Shown here one piece after another: positions 11,675-24,220 of a stretch of 64,000 bases of DNA. Within the stretch, counting starts at the first letter, position 1. Every line of letters begins with the position of its first letter. The stretch is from Moringa oleifera. Lineage: Eukaryota > Streptophyta > Magnoliopsida > Brassicales > Moringaceae. The translations under genes were made by a program, and so were the position numbers. The DNA lies in assembly GCA_021397835.1 (NCBI GenBank), contig JAJFZO010000407.1, positions 6,014,001 to 6,078,000 of the forward strand, given 5' to 3'. Below the pieces are notes generated by a model, which saw only the letters and a list, made by a program, of their open reading frames with translations, did no database searches and had not been told where the DNA came from.

Positions 11675-14600
11675 ATGGCAGCTCGCAAGAGAGCTTCTTC
11701 AGTGGTAGTAGCCACAAAGTCCGTTCCGACTGAATCCACCAAACCTAACGTTAAATCTCAGGAAACTTCTCCCAGTGACCCTCCCATCGCACCTCCTAAG
11801 TCAGGTTTAATTCTCAAGCTCTGTCTCCTCTTCTCGGTCCCGTACTTTTACCTTATCTGCTACCACTACAAGATCGAAGACGAGCTCAAGAGATCAATCC
11901 TCATTAATGCCGGGCTTAGCCTTGCCGGTTTCTTGGCAACACTGAAAATGATACCTGTTGCCTCGAAATATGTTTTGAGGCGCAATCTATTTGGTTATGA
12001 TATCAACAAGAAGGGTACACCTCAAGGGACTGTTAAAGTGTGAGTTCATTTATGTATTTTTTTTTTTTTTGGGCTTCTTTGTGACTGGTTTTTGATGGAT
12101 TTGGTTCCATGACTTCTTGTAAATGATAAGGAGTGATAATTGAGGTAGAAAGAGGGTACTTTTACTCATTTAATTTTCGGACAAAATTATTATCTGGGTT
12201 TATGAAAATATTGTTTTTTTTTTCTTCTATATCGAACTCCAAAAGTGGTTATTTGTTTGTTCTCCTGCAACATAATTTGTGAACTGGTTTGCTATTATAT
12301 CTGGAATTTTATTGAATGTATGCACCCACGCGAGGAATATATATATATATTTCCCTCAAACTTCCGAATTGGCCATACCTTGGGATCGGTTTCTCATCAA
12401 ATCCATTAGCTTGTGTTAGTTGTGATTCTGTTGAAGTGTATGGAAATATGCACTGAATTGTAATAAAAATCTTTTGGTCCTGTTCAAGAATATGCATTGA
12501 ATTGCTAACCTTGATCAGTTGTTTTGTGGTTCATTTGAGGCCATAAACTGGCCTCAAACTGTTTCCTTATGATTGTTCAATTAAAGAAAATGATGTTTTA
12601 AACTTCATTATGCTACCGTGTTGTCTTGCAGGCCTGAGTCCTTGGGCATTGTTGTTGGCATTGCTTTCTTGGTCTTGGCAATCTTATTTCAGTGTTTCAA
12701 TTTCACTGCAGATTCAAATGTGAGTGTACTCTGTTTCAAATCTTTTGGGACATTATTTCTTTACTTTCATTCAAAATAATAGTCAGAAGTTCTATTCTTG
12801 TACCATGAATTCTACTTTGAGGGACAAGTTGTGGCATTGGTAAGTTTCATGTAGTTATTGATGTGTTCAACAACATGATACCAAACTCTTCTTAAGGTTG
12901 TGGACAGATTAAAGTTAATCCAATAATTATGAGCATGAATCACAGTTGTTGAATATAACTTGCTATCAGCTGCTATAATTTGGTTTATGTATAGCATGGA
13001 ACAGACTTATTTCAATAAGGACCTTCGTGTTTTTCTTTTATGTTTTCGAAAAGAAACTTCAATTCCATGGATTGGATGTGAATGCCCAAATGCTTTTAGC
13101 TGAACTGATCTATATTATTCATTCATCAATTTTGGATTTATCACATTGTTTAGTTAATATTAGATACTTCTTTTGTTCTACCTAATATTTGGGTCGGTTT
13201 TTTACTTGAAGTTAGCTTGAGATTAGGCAGGCTGTTAATTTGTTGAAGCCGACACCTGATCTCATGTGTGAGAACTTCAATCAGACTCCAAATCGTTCTA
13301 TCTCGTGATGCTCTAGCAGGCTTGCCAGGAAAAACAAGAAAATGTGATGCAATTTTTTAACAGCTCGTATCGAGGCTCTAGCACTAATTCTGCCGTTATT
13401 AAGCATTATTTGATTTGGCTTTGACTCCTTTTTGCGATAGTTCTTAATTCATGGATGTCTTTACCCCAATCATTACTGTCATGTCCTCAAAATAGTGGAG
13501 TATAACTTTCAATTTCTACATTTATGCAGTGGCTTGTTGAATACAACGCAGCATTAGCATCAATCTGCTTTATGATTTTGCTTGGATTTGTCGATGATGT
13601 CCTTGATGTCCCTTGGAGAGTGTGAGTTCATCCCCCAAGTTTGATACTTTTTTGAAAGAATTTATTTTCTACCATATATCACTTCAAATGATGCTTCATT
13701 GGATTTTTATGTACTTTCTTGTGATTGTGAAGAGCAGGAAATTACTACTGCCATCATTTGCTGCTCTTCCCTTGCTGATGGCATATGCTGGACACACAAC
13801 TATCCTTATACCAAAGCCTCTCATTCCATATGTTGGGCTAGAGGTGTTGGATCTGGGTATGGATCTGTTTAGTTACACTGGTGCAACATTGAGTAATAAA
13901 GCATCAAATTACTACTATCTACAATGAGGGTTATGAATTTTGTATAATATTGTAAGGTTTTTCCGCAGCATGTGCTTGAGAATTGAAGCATTTTTTAAAG
14001 GGATAGTTAAGATAAAAACGCTGAGATGGATGCATGCCACTAGAAATGATAGTAAAAGAAATAAATTCAGTCATCGAAAGGTTATACTAGTATCAGTGAA
14101 GAAAAAAGTGATAGATTGGCATCTTTTCACTTTAGACATGTGCAATCTAGGTTTGCAGAAACACCTGCATCACAGACTAATGTGATTCAAGTTGATGGTC
14201 CAAAGAGGGTTAGTGGTTGAAACTTCATTTCTAGAACAACAACAAAATCATTTTGATAAAGCAAATTGGAGGAATAGGATCCATATCGTGAACATCGACT
14301 AATTTGAGATTGGACTTAGTTGAGTTGAGTTGAATGATGAATCTGCATCCTTTTGTGAGAAACTGTTTGTCCTCGTGACAAGGTGGCTGGATCTACCATT
14401 AATTTTCTTTAATTCTTTCTTTCTTCTTTCTTTGGAGGGATATGATTTCTTTGATCTGAAGCAAATGGCTACATCACTTTTGTACTATACCATAAATTGT
14501 AAAAGATGTATTTTCTTTTTCATGGACTCATGCACTCCGTACCCTGATAAAAATAATTGTGTAATCTGTTTAGCTTTTTTCTTTGATTGAGTATAATTTG

Positions 14601-17600
14601 TGCTTATGTTGGGTAATAGGTAGACATAACATCATAAATAATTAATTTCTTATTGTTAATATTTTGACATGGTAGGATGGATATATAAATTATACATGGG
14701 GCTGCTCGCAGTTTTCTGCACAAACTCCATCAATATTCATGCTGGTTTGAATGGCCTTGAAGTTGGGCAGACAGTAGTAATTGCTTCTGCTGTAAGTACA
14801 AAACTTTTTAAACATTTGGAGTCTAGTTTTCAAGAAATCTCACATATCTCCTCAACTTGCAGATTGTCATACATAATATCATGCAAATTGGAGCATCTAC
14901 AGATACGGAGTATAAGCAGGCTCATGCATTCTCTATTTATCTTACTCAGCCCTTACTGGCCACCTCCTTGGCATTGTTCTCTTACAACTGGTAAATTTTA
15001 CTGAGATTGTATTGTACCTCTTCTTATTGTGTAATGAAGTTTTCTTGATATTTTCATGCTTTGATGGTTTTGTTAGGTATCCATCTTCAGTTTTTGTTGG
15101 AGATACTTACACATACTTCGCAGGAATGACCATGGCTGTGGTTGGGATTTTGGGCCATTTTAGGTGTGTATTCATACGTGTTGCTTCTCATATTGTTCTT
15201 TACTAAGTTGTGCATGATCCTTGGAAGCTTACTTTCTTGCTTCTACGTGATGGAACCTATGAACATGATGATGAGCTCTTTAACTCTACCCATATAATTA
15301 ATTACATAAAAACAATATTATAAAGAAGAAAAACAGATGCCAACAACTATTCTTGAAAATTTTGAACTTCCATTAATGGTATTGTTGTTTCTTTCTTATG
15401 ATGAACAAAGGAAAATTTTGATTCTTTCACAGCACTGTGTCTGCTGCAATTTCCTATGAAGTGTACTTTGGGAGGAACTGCATGGTTTAGTGATGTGTTG
15501 GTGGGAGAGGGATGGGGTGGAGGGCAATGCTAGTTATGTAGTGTCAAAAAAATTAAAGAGGGTGAAGGAAGAGATTAAAAGGTGAAGTAAGGAGAGGATT
15601 GGTAATATAGGTAGAAGGAAAAAATGATTTATGGGAGTAGCTGCAGGAAATGGACAGCAAGGTTATGATTGATGGGGGCAATGAGATTACCCGTAAAAAG
15701 AGAGGAGCTACGTCAGCAGTTGAACTAGGTAATAAAGATCGAGGAGATCTCGTGGCATCAAAAGTCCCGAACTTTATGGCTCAAAGAAGGGGATTGAAAC
15801 ACAGAGTTCTTCCATAGAATAGCTAATGCGTATCAAAGACAAAACTTCATCAACAAGCTACAATTTAGGGAAGTAGTAGTGGAAGGGAATGAGGAAACTA
15901 AAGAAGTTGTAGCATTCTATAGAAAATTATATAGTTAGGATAAAGGTTGGAGACCGAAGCTAGATGGCTTGGAGTTCACAATGATTGGGGAAGACTTGAA
16001 GAAGAAGATAGAGGAACCATTCAGGGAGGAAGAGGTTAGGGCTGCCCTAGGGGAATGTGCAGGTGACATGGCACCGGGGTCGGATGGCTTTACAATGGAC
16101 TTCTTAAAAAACATTGGGAGGTCATCAAGAAGGATGTGATGGAGCTTTTTTCTGATTTTTTTAAAGATTTGGACAGTTTGTAAATGCTATAAATACGAAT
16201 TTTTGAGTGTTAATCCCAAAGAAAACGGGTGGAAATAACCTGAAAGACTCTAGGCTTATTAGTGTGGTTGGGTGTATTTACGAACTTATAGCTAAGGTCC
16301 TAGCGAATAGATTGAAGAGTGTGGTGAACAAGGTGATAAGTCATCACCAGAACGCATTTGTGAGGGGGAGGCAAATCCTAGATGTGGTGCTAATAGCTAA
16401 TGAGTTGGTAGACTCTCAGCTGAAAAGGAAAAGGAAAGGGGTAATTTGTAAACTGGATACGGAAAAAGCATATGACCATGTTGCATGCTGAGAAGAATTG
16501 GATGTGGAGAGAAATGGTGCAATTGGTCTAAAAAATGTATATCTTCTACATCATTTGTAGTATTGGTAAATGGCAGTCCTACGAAATTCTTTAAGTCATC
16601 TAGAGGATTAAGACAGGGTGATCCACTGTCTCCCTTGCTCTTTATTATTGTAATGGAGGCTTTAGATAAAATGTTAATCAAGGCCGTATAGTGTGGGCTT
16701 CTAGATGGCTTTAAAGTGGGAGGACACGGGGAGGAAGTGATGATATCACATTTGTTTTTTTGCGGATGATACCATTATATTTTGTGGTGCTCAAGTGGAG
16801 CAAATGCTGAACTTAAAGAGTATCTTGCTAGGTTTTGAGATGGTTTCGGGACTAAAGGTAAATCTAGCTAAGAGCGAGTTAATTCCAATAAGAGATGGGG
16901 TGGATGGACCACTCCTAGCTGAGTGGTTGGGATGCGAAACAGGCTCCCTAACTGTCTTGTACTTAGGTCTGCCCCTAGGGGCAAAGAATAGAGACGTGAG
17001 TGCTTGGAATGGAATTATGGATAAAATGGAGAAATGATTAGCAGGATAGAAGCGACCATTTCCCTTAAAAGGGCACAATGTCAAATATGCCCATCTGTTA
17101 CATGTCTATTTTTTCAATTCCAAGTGTAATAGCTGTTAGATTGGAAAGGTTGCAAAGAAAGTTCCTGTGGGGTAAGCTCAGAGGAGACTAAAAAATTTCA
17201 TCTTGTTAGATGGGACATGGTGACGAAACCAATAGATAAAGGAGGCTTGGAGATAAAGCCATTGTGGTTGTTCAACTGGACATTGCTCAGTAAATGGGGA
17301 TGGAGATTCATGACAGTTGGCACCAAAGTACGGTTTAGGGAAAGGAGGATAGATAATCAGAATAGGTAGAGGAAAATTTGGGACAAGTGTTTGGAAGACC
17401 ATAATGAAAGAGTGGGAGGATTTTGAGGGTTTGGTTAGATTTAAGATTGGGGATGGCAAGTCAGTCAACTTTTGAAAGGATAAATGGTGTGGAGATATGC
17501 CCGTGTGAAGTATTCCAAATAATGTTTCTATGGCAGCTGATAAGGATGCCATGGTTAGTGACTACATCCAGGGAGAAGGGACTAGGGTGGAGTGGACAGT

Positions 17601-19785
17601 GGTAATGAGGAGAAATGTACAAGATTGGGAGATGCAAGGTCTAAATGAATCTGGATCAGTCAGATGAGGTAAGGCTGAGTATGGGTGGTAAGAGATTGAA
17701 GAACTTCATGGTTAGAAAATTCTACTGTTGGAACATCCTGGGAGGGAGAAGCTGTAAACAGTGGAATTTGGTGTGGAAGGTGGGTGTTCCAACAAAGGTA
17801 TCCTTTTTTGTTTGGGAAGTTATACATGGGAAGGTGCTTATTATCGATAACTTGAAGAAAAAGGGTACTATTTTAGTGAACTGGTGTGCCCTGTGCAAAG
17901 AGAAAGAGGAATCAGTCCAGCACTTGCTTCTGGAGTGCAAATGGGCTAGACAGATGTGGGGTGCAGTACTGCAGAAGCTGGGAGTAGATTGGGTGGCTAT
18001 GGAGACAGTGGAGGGGGTGCTCTTGGCATGGAATGGCATCTGCACCAGATAAAAATAGGAAAAAACTATTTAGTAAACTATTCTTGTTGATTTTGTGGCT
18101 GATTTGGAGCGAAAGAAATAGAGGAGTTTTTGAAGGAAAAGAATACCCATTGAGGAGTTTTTGTACTCAATGGATTCATGTTCTGAAGTGGTGGGACACT
18201 GGGAATGATTTTGTAAATGAGGGGAAATTTGTAGATTTTATAGAACTCCTAACATGTTAGAAAATTAACCTTTGTAAATGGGTTGCACCCCCTTGGTGCT
18301 ACTGTATATAATAATACTGCCTATGTTTCTGCTAAAAAAAAAAAAAGGAATCTGGCATCTGGCACTAAGCTGCCTTGATTTAGAAAGGGAATAAACCTTC
18401 AATTTTCCTATTACTGTTGTGAGGGTGTTACATAGACCAGTCATTCAGAGGAAAAACAAGGAAAAAAAGTCAACACAGAATAAGCTCCCCTTGAAATCTA
18501 AAAGCTAAGCTTAGAAACAAGTTTACATGAAATAAAAGAAAGTCTTTATCCCCTAAAAAAGCAAGTCAATGTTTATCTTGTAGCCGCACAGACATCCTAT
18601 GTAATAGAAATTGGCACACCTGACTTCCTCTGCAATTGTACCGTCTGCTGATAATGTTCATGTTGCCATCGTTTTGCTTATTCATTATCTATAATTGATT
18701 TTGTCTTTTCTTTTTTCTTAATTATATTTCAGTGAAACTCTCCTGATTTTCTTTCTTCCTCAAGTGGTGAACTTCCTCTTATCACTTCCACAGGTTTGAT
18801 CTAATGAACTCCTTTTTCTCCCTTTATGTAATTGTTGAGAAATCGGTTCGATATGTTAAGGCATCTAATTTAAAGTTGTGTTTGATCAGCTTTCTGGCTT
18901 TGTCAAATGTCCACGGCATCGCCTGCCAAGGTAGTTTCCTGTGTACTCTTAAGTCAGATACATACTCTGGAGACTGTAGCAACCACTCATTATCATCTTG
19001 TTTGTCATGTTTTAGGTTTGATCCTCAGACCGGACTACTGACTGGGACAAACGATGGGACACTTGTTAACTTTTACCTGAGATTATTTGGGCAGAAGTCA
19101 GAAAAGTCACTTTGCTTCCATCTTCTTCTTTTTCAGGTGATTGAGAATTTCAAGTTTTTGTTTTCTTTATTCTCATGTTTTGCGTTGTCTTTGTACATAC
19201 GCAAAGAGTGTCAGGTCAACTTGAGTTTGTAACTGTTAAGATATGTAAGAACAGTGTGCATGCATGAGGTTTGCATGGTGTCCGAGACATGGATAAACCG
19301 ATAATTGTGCACCATCTGACCTTGCCACTTAGTTTAGACTCTGAGGTCTATAGAAACTTGCCAAACCCACTATTAAATCCTTGAGTTAGACCTTTCCAAT
19401 GATAAATATGGTTAACATGAAGGGTCTTCATTACTTATCTAACATTTTCTTCCCCAAAATCCCTTCTGTAGTCATTTATGGACATTATTGGTTATGATTT
19501 GAAAAATAAAATTAATCTTAGCCCAAGCTATGTTTTTGCTGCAGATGTATCATGAAACATAGTAATAGGGGGTCTCCTTGTTAGAATCTACGTCCAGTAT
19601 ACACTTACATGCATTAATGAGCAGGCACCGGCATGCAAATGTGCCTGCCTTGTTTGGATATTAAGAGTTGATGTTCAATAACTTGATGGCTGTTATTGAT
19701 GTATGTGTGTACCTCATTCCAACAGGCTCTTGGATGCTGCTTCTGTTTCTTGCTGAGGTATCTCCTTGCTGGTTGGTATAAGTGA
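11675..19785 (+). CDS. GPT: UDP-GlcNAc:dolichyl-phosphate GlcNAc-1-phosphate transferase (GPT/ALG7)
   Basis: Exons: 11675-12039, 12632-12719, 13530-13621, 13738-13856, 14676-14791, 14863-14990, 15077-15163, 18733-18793, 18890-18930, 19016-19136, 19726-19785; 425 aa, against about 431 in Arabidopsis. This ER multipass enzyme makes GlcNAc-PP-dolichol, the first step of the N-glycan precursor, and is the tunicamycin target. Seen: a Ser/Pro-rich cytosolic N-terminus (to ~45), then about ten hydrophobic segments. [12 protein letters not shown] carries the conserved Asp-Asp and Asp. [16 protein letters not shown] is the family signature for Mg/nucleotide binding. The C-terminal RYLLAGWYK is typical. 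The start at 11675 was preferred over an upstream in-frame TTG because it is the first ATG, with a purine at -3. Intron 7 is 3.6 kb because of a LINE insertion; intron 4 holds another LINE remnant. The 3' end converges on PRP4. Confidence 0.95.
13940..14335 (+). mobile_element. Decayed 3' end of an RTE-like LINE in GPT intron 4
   Basis: The + strand reads [16 protein letters not shown] near 14020, which matches the usual RWMCGxTRxDxIRNE motif at the C-terminus of plant non-LTR reverse transcriptases. Further on come a relic of the RLRWFGHV stretch and then NWRNRIHI near 14270, matching the usual EWRNRIHVADP end. The copy closes with TTGAGTTGAGTTGA near 14316-14330, the short tandem tail typical of RTE elements. 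Stops and shifts are frequent, so it is dead. Assignment to RTE rather than L1 rests on the tail and on motif memory. Confidence 0.62.
15480..18347 (+). mobile_element. 5'-truncated, inactivated L1-type LINE inside GPT intron 7
   Basis: Same orientation as GPT. It begins after the endonuclease, near [20 protein letters not shown] (15525-15585), followed by [20 protein letters not shown]. The reverse transcriptase domain follows: NQNAFV-type motif [14 protein letters not shown] (16340), [27 protein letters not shown] (16600) and FFADDTIIF (16757, catalytic Ala-Asp-Asp). Next come KVNLAKSE and YLGLPLGA. The zinc-finger reverse-transcriptase tail is at 17700-18030 ([18 protein letters not shown]). 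It ends in A12 at 18336-18347. Many stops and shifts break the frame, so it cannot move itself. No convincing target-site duplication was found. It accounts for most of the 3.6-kb intron. Confidence 0.9.
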
Positions 19786-20591
19786 GGCGGCTCTATCAAC
19801 TAAACAATCGTCAGGCTTGTTAACATGGGGATACGTTTTGACCCGGGAGCTGCTAATTACTGTTGTCATATATCAATCTAACATTTTCAAATTACATCTC
19901 AGCAGGTACATTGAATGCCATGCAGGTTTTATATCAATGAGATGATACCCAACTTAATATACAAAGTGCGGCGCATTCATGTATTTCCAGTTTTATGATA
20001 TGAATTTTGGCTTTTGAAGCCAAGTTAATTTGTCAATGTTTGTTTGTAACATACAACTAGTCTCACATCATCACATTTTGGCACATTTATGAATCTGCTT
20101 TCACTTGTTGGGACTACTACTGTGTCCTTTCTTCTTCCATCATGTGTCTGCCATTTTACTTTTGTACCGTGTCCTTTCTTCTTTCATAATATGTCTGCCA
20201 TTTTACTTTTGGATGTTCCTCTTGCACAACTAGAGACTTTCTTCTCCGCTTAAAATTTAATCAAATAACTCATCACAATTGCAGCAGTTTTATGAAATTG
20301 ACTTATTCATACCATTTAAGCCAAGCATGGCGTAATCCAACTAATTACTCTCCTTGAAAAGGATAACATAAATGCTGCTGTAAAATGAATCAGATCAAAC
20401 TTACAGTCATTCAAAAGATAAACAATATATTTTGTGCTGGTTAGGAAAATGAGGTGGTTCACATGCCTAAAATTAGAATGATAATCATTAACATAAAACT
20501 ACAGGGAGCAAACTTCCCCTCGAAGATATATCCATTGATGTTTGATGACAAAAATGTGTCTTTAACACCTCTTTGCTCATAAAAAGATGAA
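19786..20591. other. Convergent 3' flanks of GPT and PRP4
   Basis: Both genes end towards each other, 806 bp apart, so their 3' UTRs and terminators share this interval. It contains an imperfect 47-bp tandem repeat near 20120-20210. No gene is visible. Confidence 0.7.
20120..20210. repeat. Two-copy imperfect tandem repeat, unit about 47 bp
   Basis: TGTCCTTTCTTCTTCCATCA and the following GTCTGCCATTTTACTTTT (from about 20122) are repeated from about 20169 with three or four substitutions. Confidence 0.8.
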
Positions 20592-23243
20592 TCACAGTGA
20601 ACATATGCCGCCGCCACCACTTGTCCAAAGCTTGATGGTTCTATCGTGAGATACAGTTGCTATGCAACTGCCATCTGCCACCAAATAACAATAAAACTTA
20701 CAACCTCAAACAAGAATATCAAGTAATCAGTGAAGGTTGTTACCAATAACAGAATAAACATCATCAACAAATTATAGCTATATGACTTTGGAAAATTATA
20801 ATTGTCAGGATGCTTAAACACATGCCAGACAATAATCATCTGCAGGTCCAGGCCCTGTGTGGTGGAAAAGGGTAGCCAAGAAGATGCATGAACCAGATAC
20901 TTCAACTAGAGATAACGAGGATACCAAATCAGACTAACAGGCTTGTATTTTACATTTGTAGAGGTCAAGAATGTTACCTCCACTAATATCCAAAGAGGTT
21001 ACTTTTGCTTCATGTCCTGATAAGGCTTTGACAAGCTTAAAATCACGGCCAGACCAAATCTGGCAAAACATGTAGAAGATGAATCAATACGCAAAAAAGA
21101 TAAATTCAACAACTCAAATTTAGACATACTAGTTGCTCCATTATAGAAAGGAATTTAACCTTTGCAGTAGTGTCATAAGCTGCAGTCACCAGAAAATAGC
21201 CTTCTTGAGGCTCATACTTGACTTGTGAAATGAGATTAGAATGTGCTGGTATAACGTATAAGGAACTTTTCTTCCTCAAATCCCATATGCGGCAAGTATT
21301 GTCCTCACCACCAGTGGCCAAATGATAGCCATTTGGTGAAAAACTGATGCCAAGAACCTAAAAGAAACATCAAAAAGGATATATAAGTCAGTTAGCAGTT
21401 ATATTTGAAACCCATATCATGATTTCACAACAAAAGAAACAAACAAGTGCTCGTACCGGCTTGACATGACCTTCCAAGGAAAGAACACTTCTACCAGTTC
21501 GAAGATCCCAAACACGTGCAAGTGCATCAAGTCCACAAGATGCTGCCAGTGATCCATCATGGTGGAAGGCAATCCCATAAACGCTCCTACTGTGTCCTTC
21601 TTGTAGAAGCAACTCCACACCAGTAGATATGTCCCATATTCTCCACGTCTTGTCAAAACTTGTTGTTCCAAGGTACCTGCCTGAAGGATGGAAGGCAATG
21701 CGTGCAAGGCGATCCAGATGTCCTTCAAATGTCTTCAGGAGTTCACCATCTGTGTTCCACAACCTTGCAGTTCGGTCAGCAGATGCAGTAGCTAAAACAT
21801 TGCTCACAGGAGAAAATGCAACATCTGTTGCGCGTTCTTTGTGTTCCTTTAAGGTGCAAACAGCACTTACTTGGGGCATTTTCCACAATCTTGCGACTCC
21901 ACTTAAGGAACTGGCAAGAGCAAATAGCAAGATATCTAATCAGTTCCATTTTTCATCACTAGTTGGATTTAATGAATAACATTGCAACCACCATAGAAAA
22001 CCTATTTACCATCTTCCACAAGGAAGGTGTCAGGCCTTATTTGATACAGCTTATGTCTTTCAGAAAAATGCCTTAATTGAAACTATTCTTTAGGAAGAGA
22101 TTTTGTTAAAGAATGTTTGTACTTTTTGCAATATTTTTCAAAACTTTTCATACATAAAAGTATAACAAAACTTGTTTATTATATGTTAAGGGAAAAAAAA
22201 AAGTATTTAAGGTTATCATAGATATATATAAATAATATTATATTTCATTTTCCCTTTTCATGAAAGCATCTAAAAACTGCTTCAGTTAAAAAGCACCAGT
22301 AAAATTTCAACTGAGGAAGTTACCAAACACTTATAGATAGATAGGGAGATACATACCAGGTGGCAAGAAGTTCTCCATCATGTGAGAAGGAACAACCCGA
22401 AAGTGGTCTATCATCACCAATTTCACTGCAACTAAGGACCATGCTTCCCACCTGTGCCAGAGCCGAATCTATCTCTGCATCTATATCTTCATCAGGATCA
22501 TCCCTTTTCCTTCTAATTCGTTGAAGACGTGCAGCTGCCCTGATGATAGAGTATTTAGCAATATCAACCCTGGCTTCCAAAAGCTCTTTTGAACCCAGAG
22601 TATAGAAGGGATACTGAAGCATTTCTTCCTCAGATTCCTCTGCTGCAGCAGAAGCTGCAGTCTCCTCCTCTTCATGAGCTTTCATCAGCTTCTCCAATTG
22701 ACCATCAGTGTCCAGCTTAGCCATTATCATTCGCAACCTGTCACGTCGTTCCATTTCTCGTTCTCCAAAAAGGGTTATGGGTTCACCAAGCCGTCGGAGG
22801 CGAGCCCTAACAGCCATGTCATTAGTAGGAACAGCTAGAGCTGAAGCCCGACGCTTCATCATCAATTCTTGGATTGCCTTTTCCTGCCGCTCCCTAACCT
22901 GTCTACTCTCTTCAGAAACCTCATATTCTCCAATACTTCGGCCTGCATCCTCCATGTCCGAGTCTGAGTCACTGGATTTCACCTCACCATTTTGTGACAC
23001 AGGTGGCTTAAGGACAGGAGGGCGGATAGGGAGAGGTGCCAATGGGTGGACAACTGGAGGAGCAGGAATTATAGGGATTGGAGCAATAGGTGGTGTTACA
23101 ATTGGAGGCGGGACTAGTGGAGGGATGATAGGTTGGACAGGTTCAAGTGGAGTTGCATCAACAACCATGGCATCACTGCTGGGAACCACAGCTGAAGCTC
23201 CTCCCACTGAGCTTGATGTAGGGTTTTCCTCATCAACTTCCAT
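20592..23243 (-). CDS. LIS: U4/U6 snRNP protein PRP4 homologue (LACHESIS/EMB2776), WD40
   Basis: Exons on the minus strand, high to low: 23243-22357, 21910-21457, 21357-21160, 21059-20978, 20674-20592; 567 aa. It is a component of the U4/U6-U5 tri-snRNP of the spliceosome; the Arabidopsis homologue is needed for gametic cell fate and embryo development. The N-terminus (~30-85) is Pro/Val/Ile-rich and followed by an acidic Ser-Asp stretch. The PRP4/SFM motif is near 138-170 ([20 protein letters not shown]). Then come a Glu-rich helix and [14 protein letters not shown]. From ~280 there are seven WD40 repeats with clear GH...WD endings (TARLWN, TWRIWD, LARVWD, TCRIWD). Start: first ATG after a probable 5' UTR intron (acceptor just upstream at about 23248). 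The gene faces GPT tail to tail. Confidence 0.95.
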
Positions 23244-24220
23244 GGTACCTAGTCAGAAAAAAATAAACAAGAGTATAAAGCTTACATAGAGAAATGAAGC
23301 TCTATCTTTGGTAAACTCTAATTACGATATCTTAAAGAATTCCTCAATAAGCACACAAAAGCAAGCACAATTAAAGTACACATTAAAACCCAAATTTAAT
23401 GCCCAGGCTTATGGATGTAGCAAACATAGCCGAGATACAAAAATCATAAACAAAACGTGGACCTGATTTATTGAGAAACATATGCATTCTTACCAGACCA
23501 CTTCAGTAAACAAGAAAATAACTAAAGAAATAAGCCTCATCAATCTCAGTAACATGAAATATAACTTTATTAGTTTAACAAAATGATGGAATACAAACTA
23601 ATTCTAATAAGCTATGAGTATTATCTATTCTTCTCTCAGATAAACCACCAAACAGAGGCATGCTTAACTGATGCAGTGTAGTTTGGTGGGCAATGAGTTG
23701 GTAAATATAGTTTAATTGGCACCATTTTAAGCAGCATAACAGGTAACTCGATGTAAATGAAGATAGTTATCAAGAGTCACAGAAATTTTATGGCCATTGC
23801 ATGAAGAGAAACTTAATCTTCAACAATGGCAAGAGCGCTCTTTTTCTTTTATACATATCACGGGAGAGGTCTTCCTTAAAAGGAGAGAAGTTCTATTTGG
23901 TAGCTCAGAAACCGAAGGAAGATAAAACCCGATGATTTCCCATCGTTCCCCTTTCACAGACCAATGAAGGGGACCGATAAACGATTCCAGCAGAGAACGA
24001 GTGCAGTAATCAGACATCAAGCATATGAAATAATTGTAATGGAAAACCTCCTACCCTTCAATTAAAGAAAGCAAGAAGAAATTCAGGCATCAAGAATGTA
24101 GTCCTCCATCCCCCATAAACCCCAACATAACAAAATGAAAAACCTTGAAGTCTGCGTACCTTAAAGCCACGCTAAGAAGAAGCAAAGGTTTTAGGGTGGT
24201 TTTGGCAACGCAGCGGGTTA
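23244..24220 (-). other. PRP4 5' leader with probable intron
   Basis: On the minus strand a good donor (CTTTAAGGTACGC, near 24160) and an acceptor (GACTAG before GTACCATGG, near 23249) bracket about 0.9 kb of AT-rich DNA. This suggests a 5' UTR intron directly before the start codon. Inferred from splice consensus only. Confidence 0.55.

Noticed and set aside
15400..15480. Target-site duplication for the LINE in GPT intron 7
   Set aside because: The DNA after the poly(A) (GGAATCTGGCATCTGG) has only a loose match upstream (GGAACTGCATGG near 15475); not convincing.
22708..23289. 193-codon + strand frame opposite PRP4 exon 1
   Set aside because: Shadow of the Pro-rich and Glu-rich coding on the minus strand; Gly/Ser low-complexity product.
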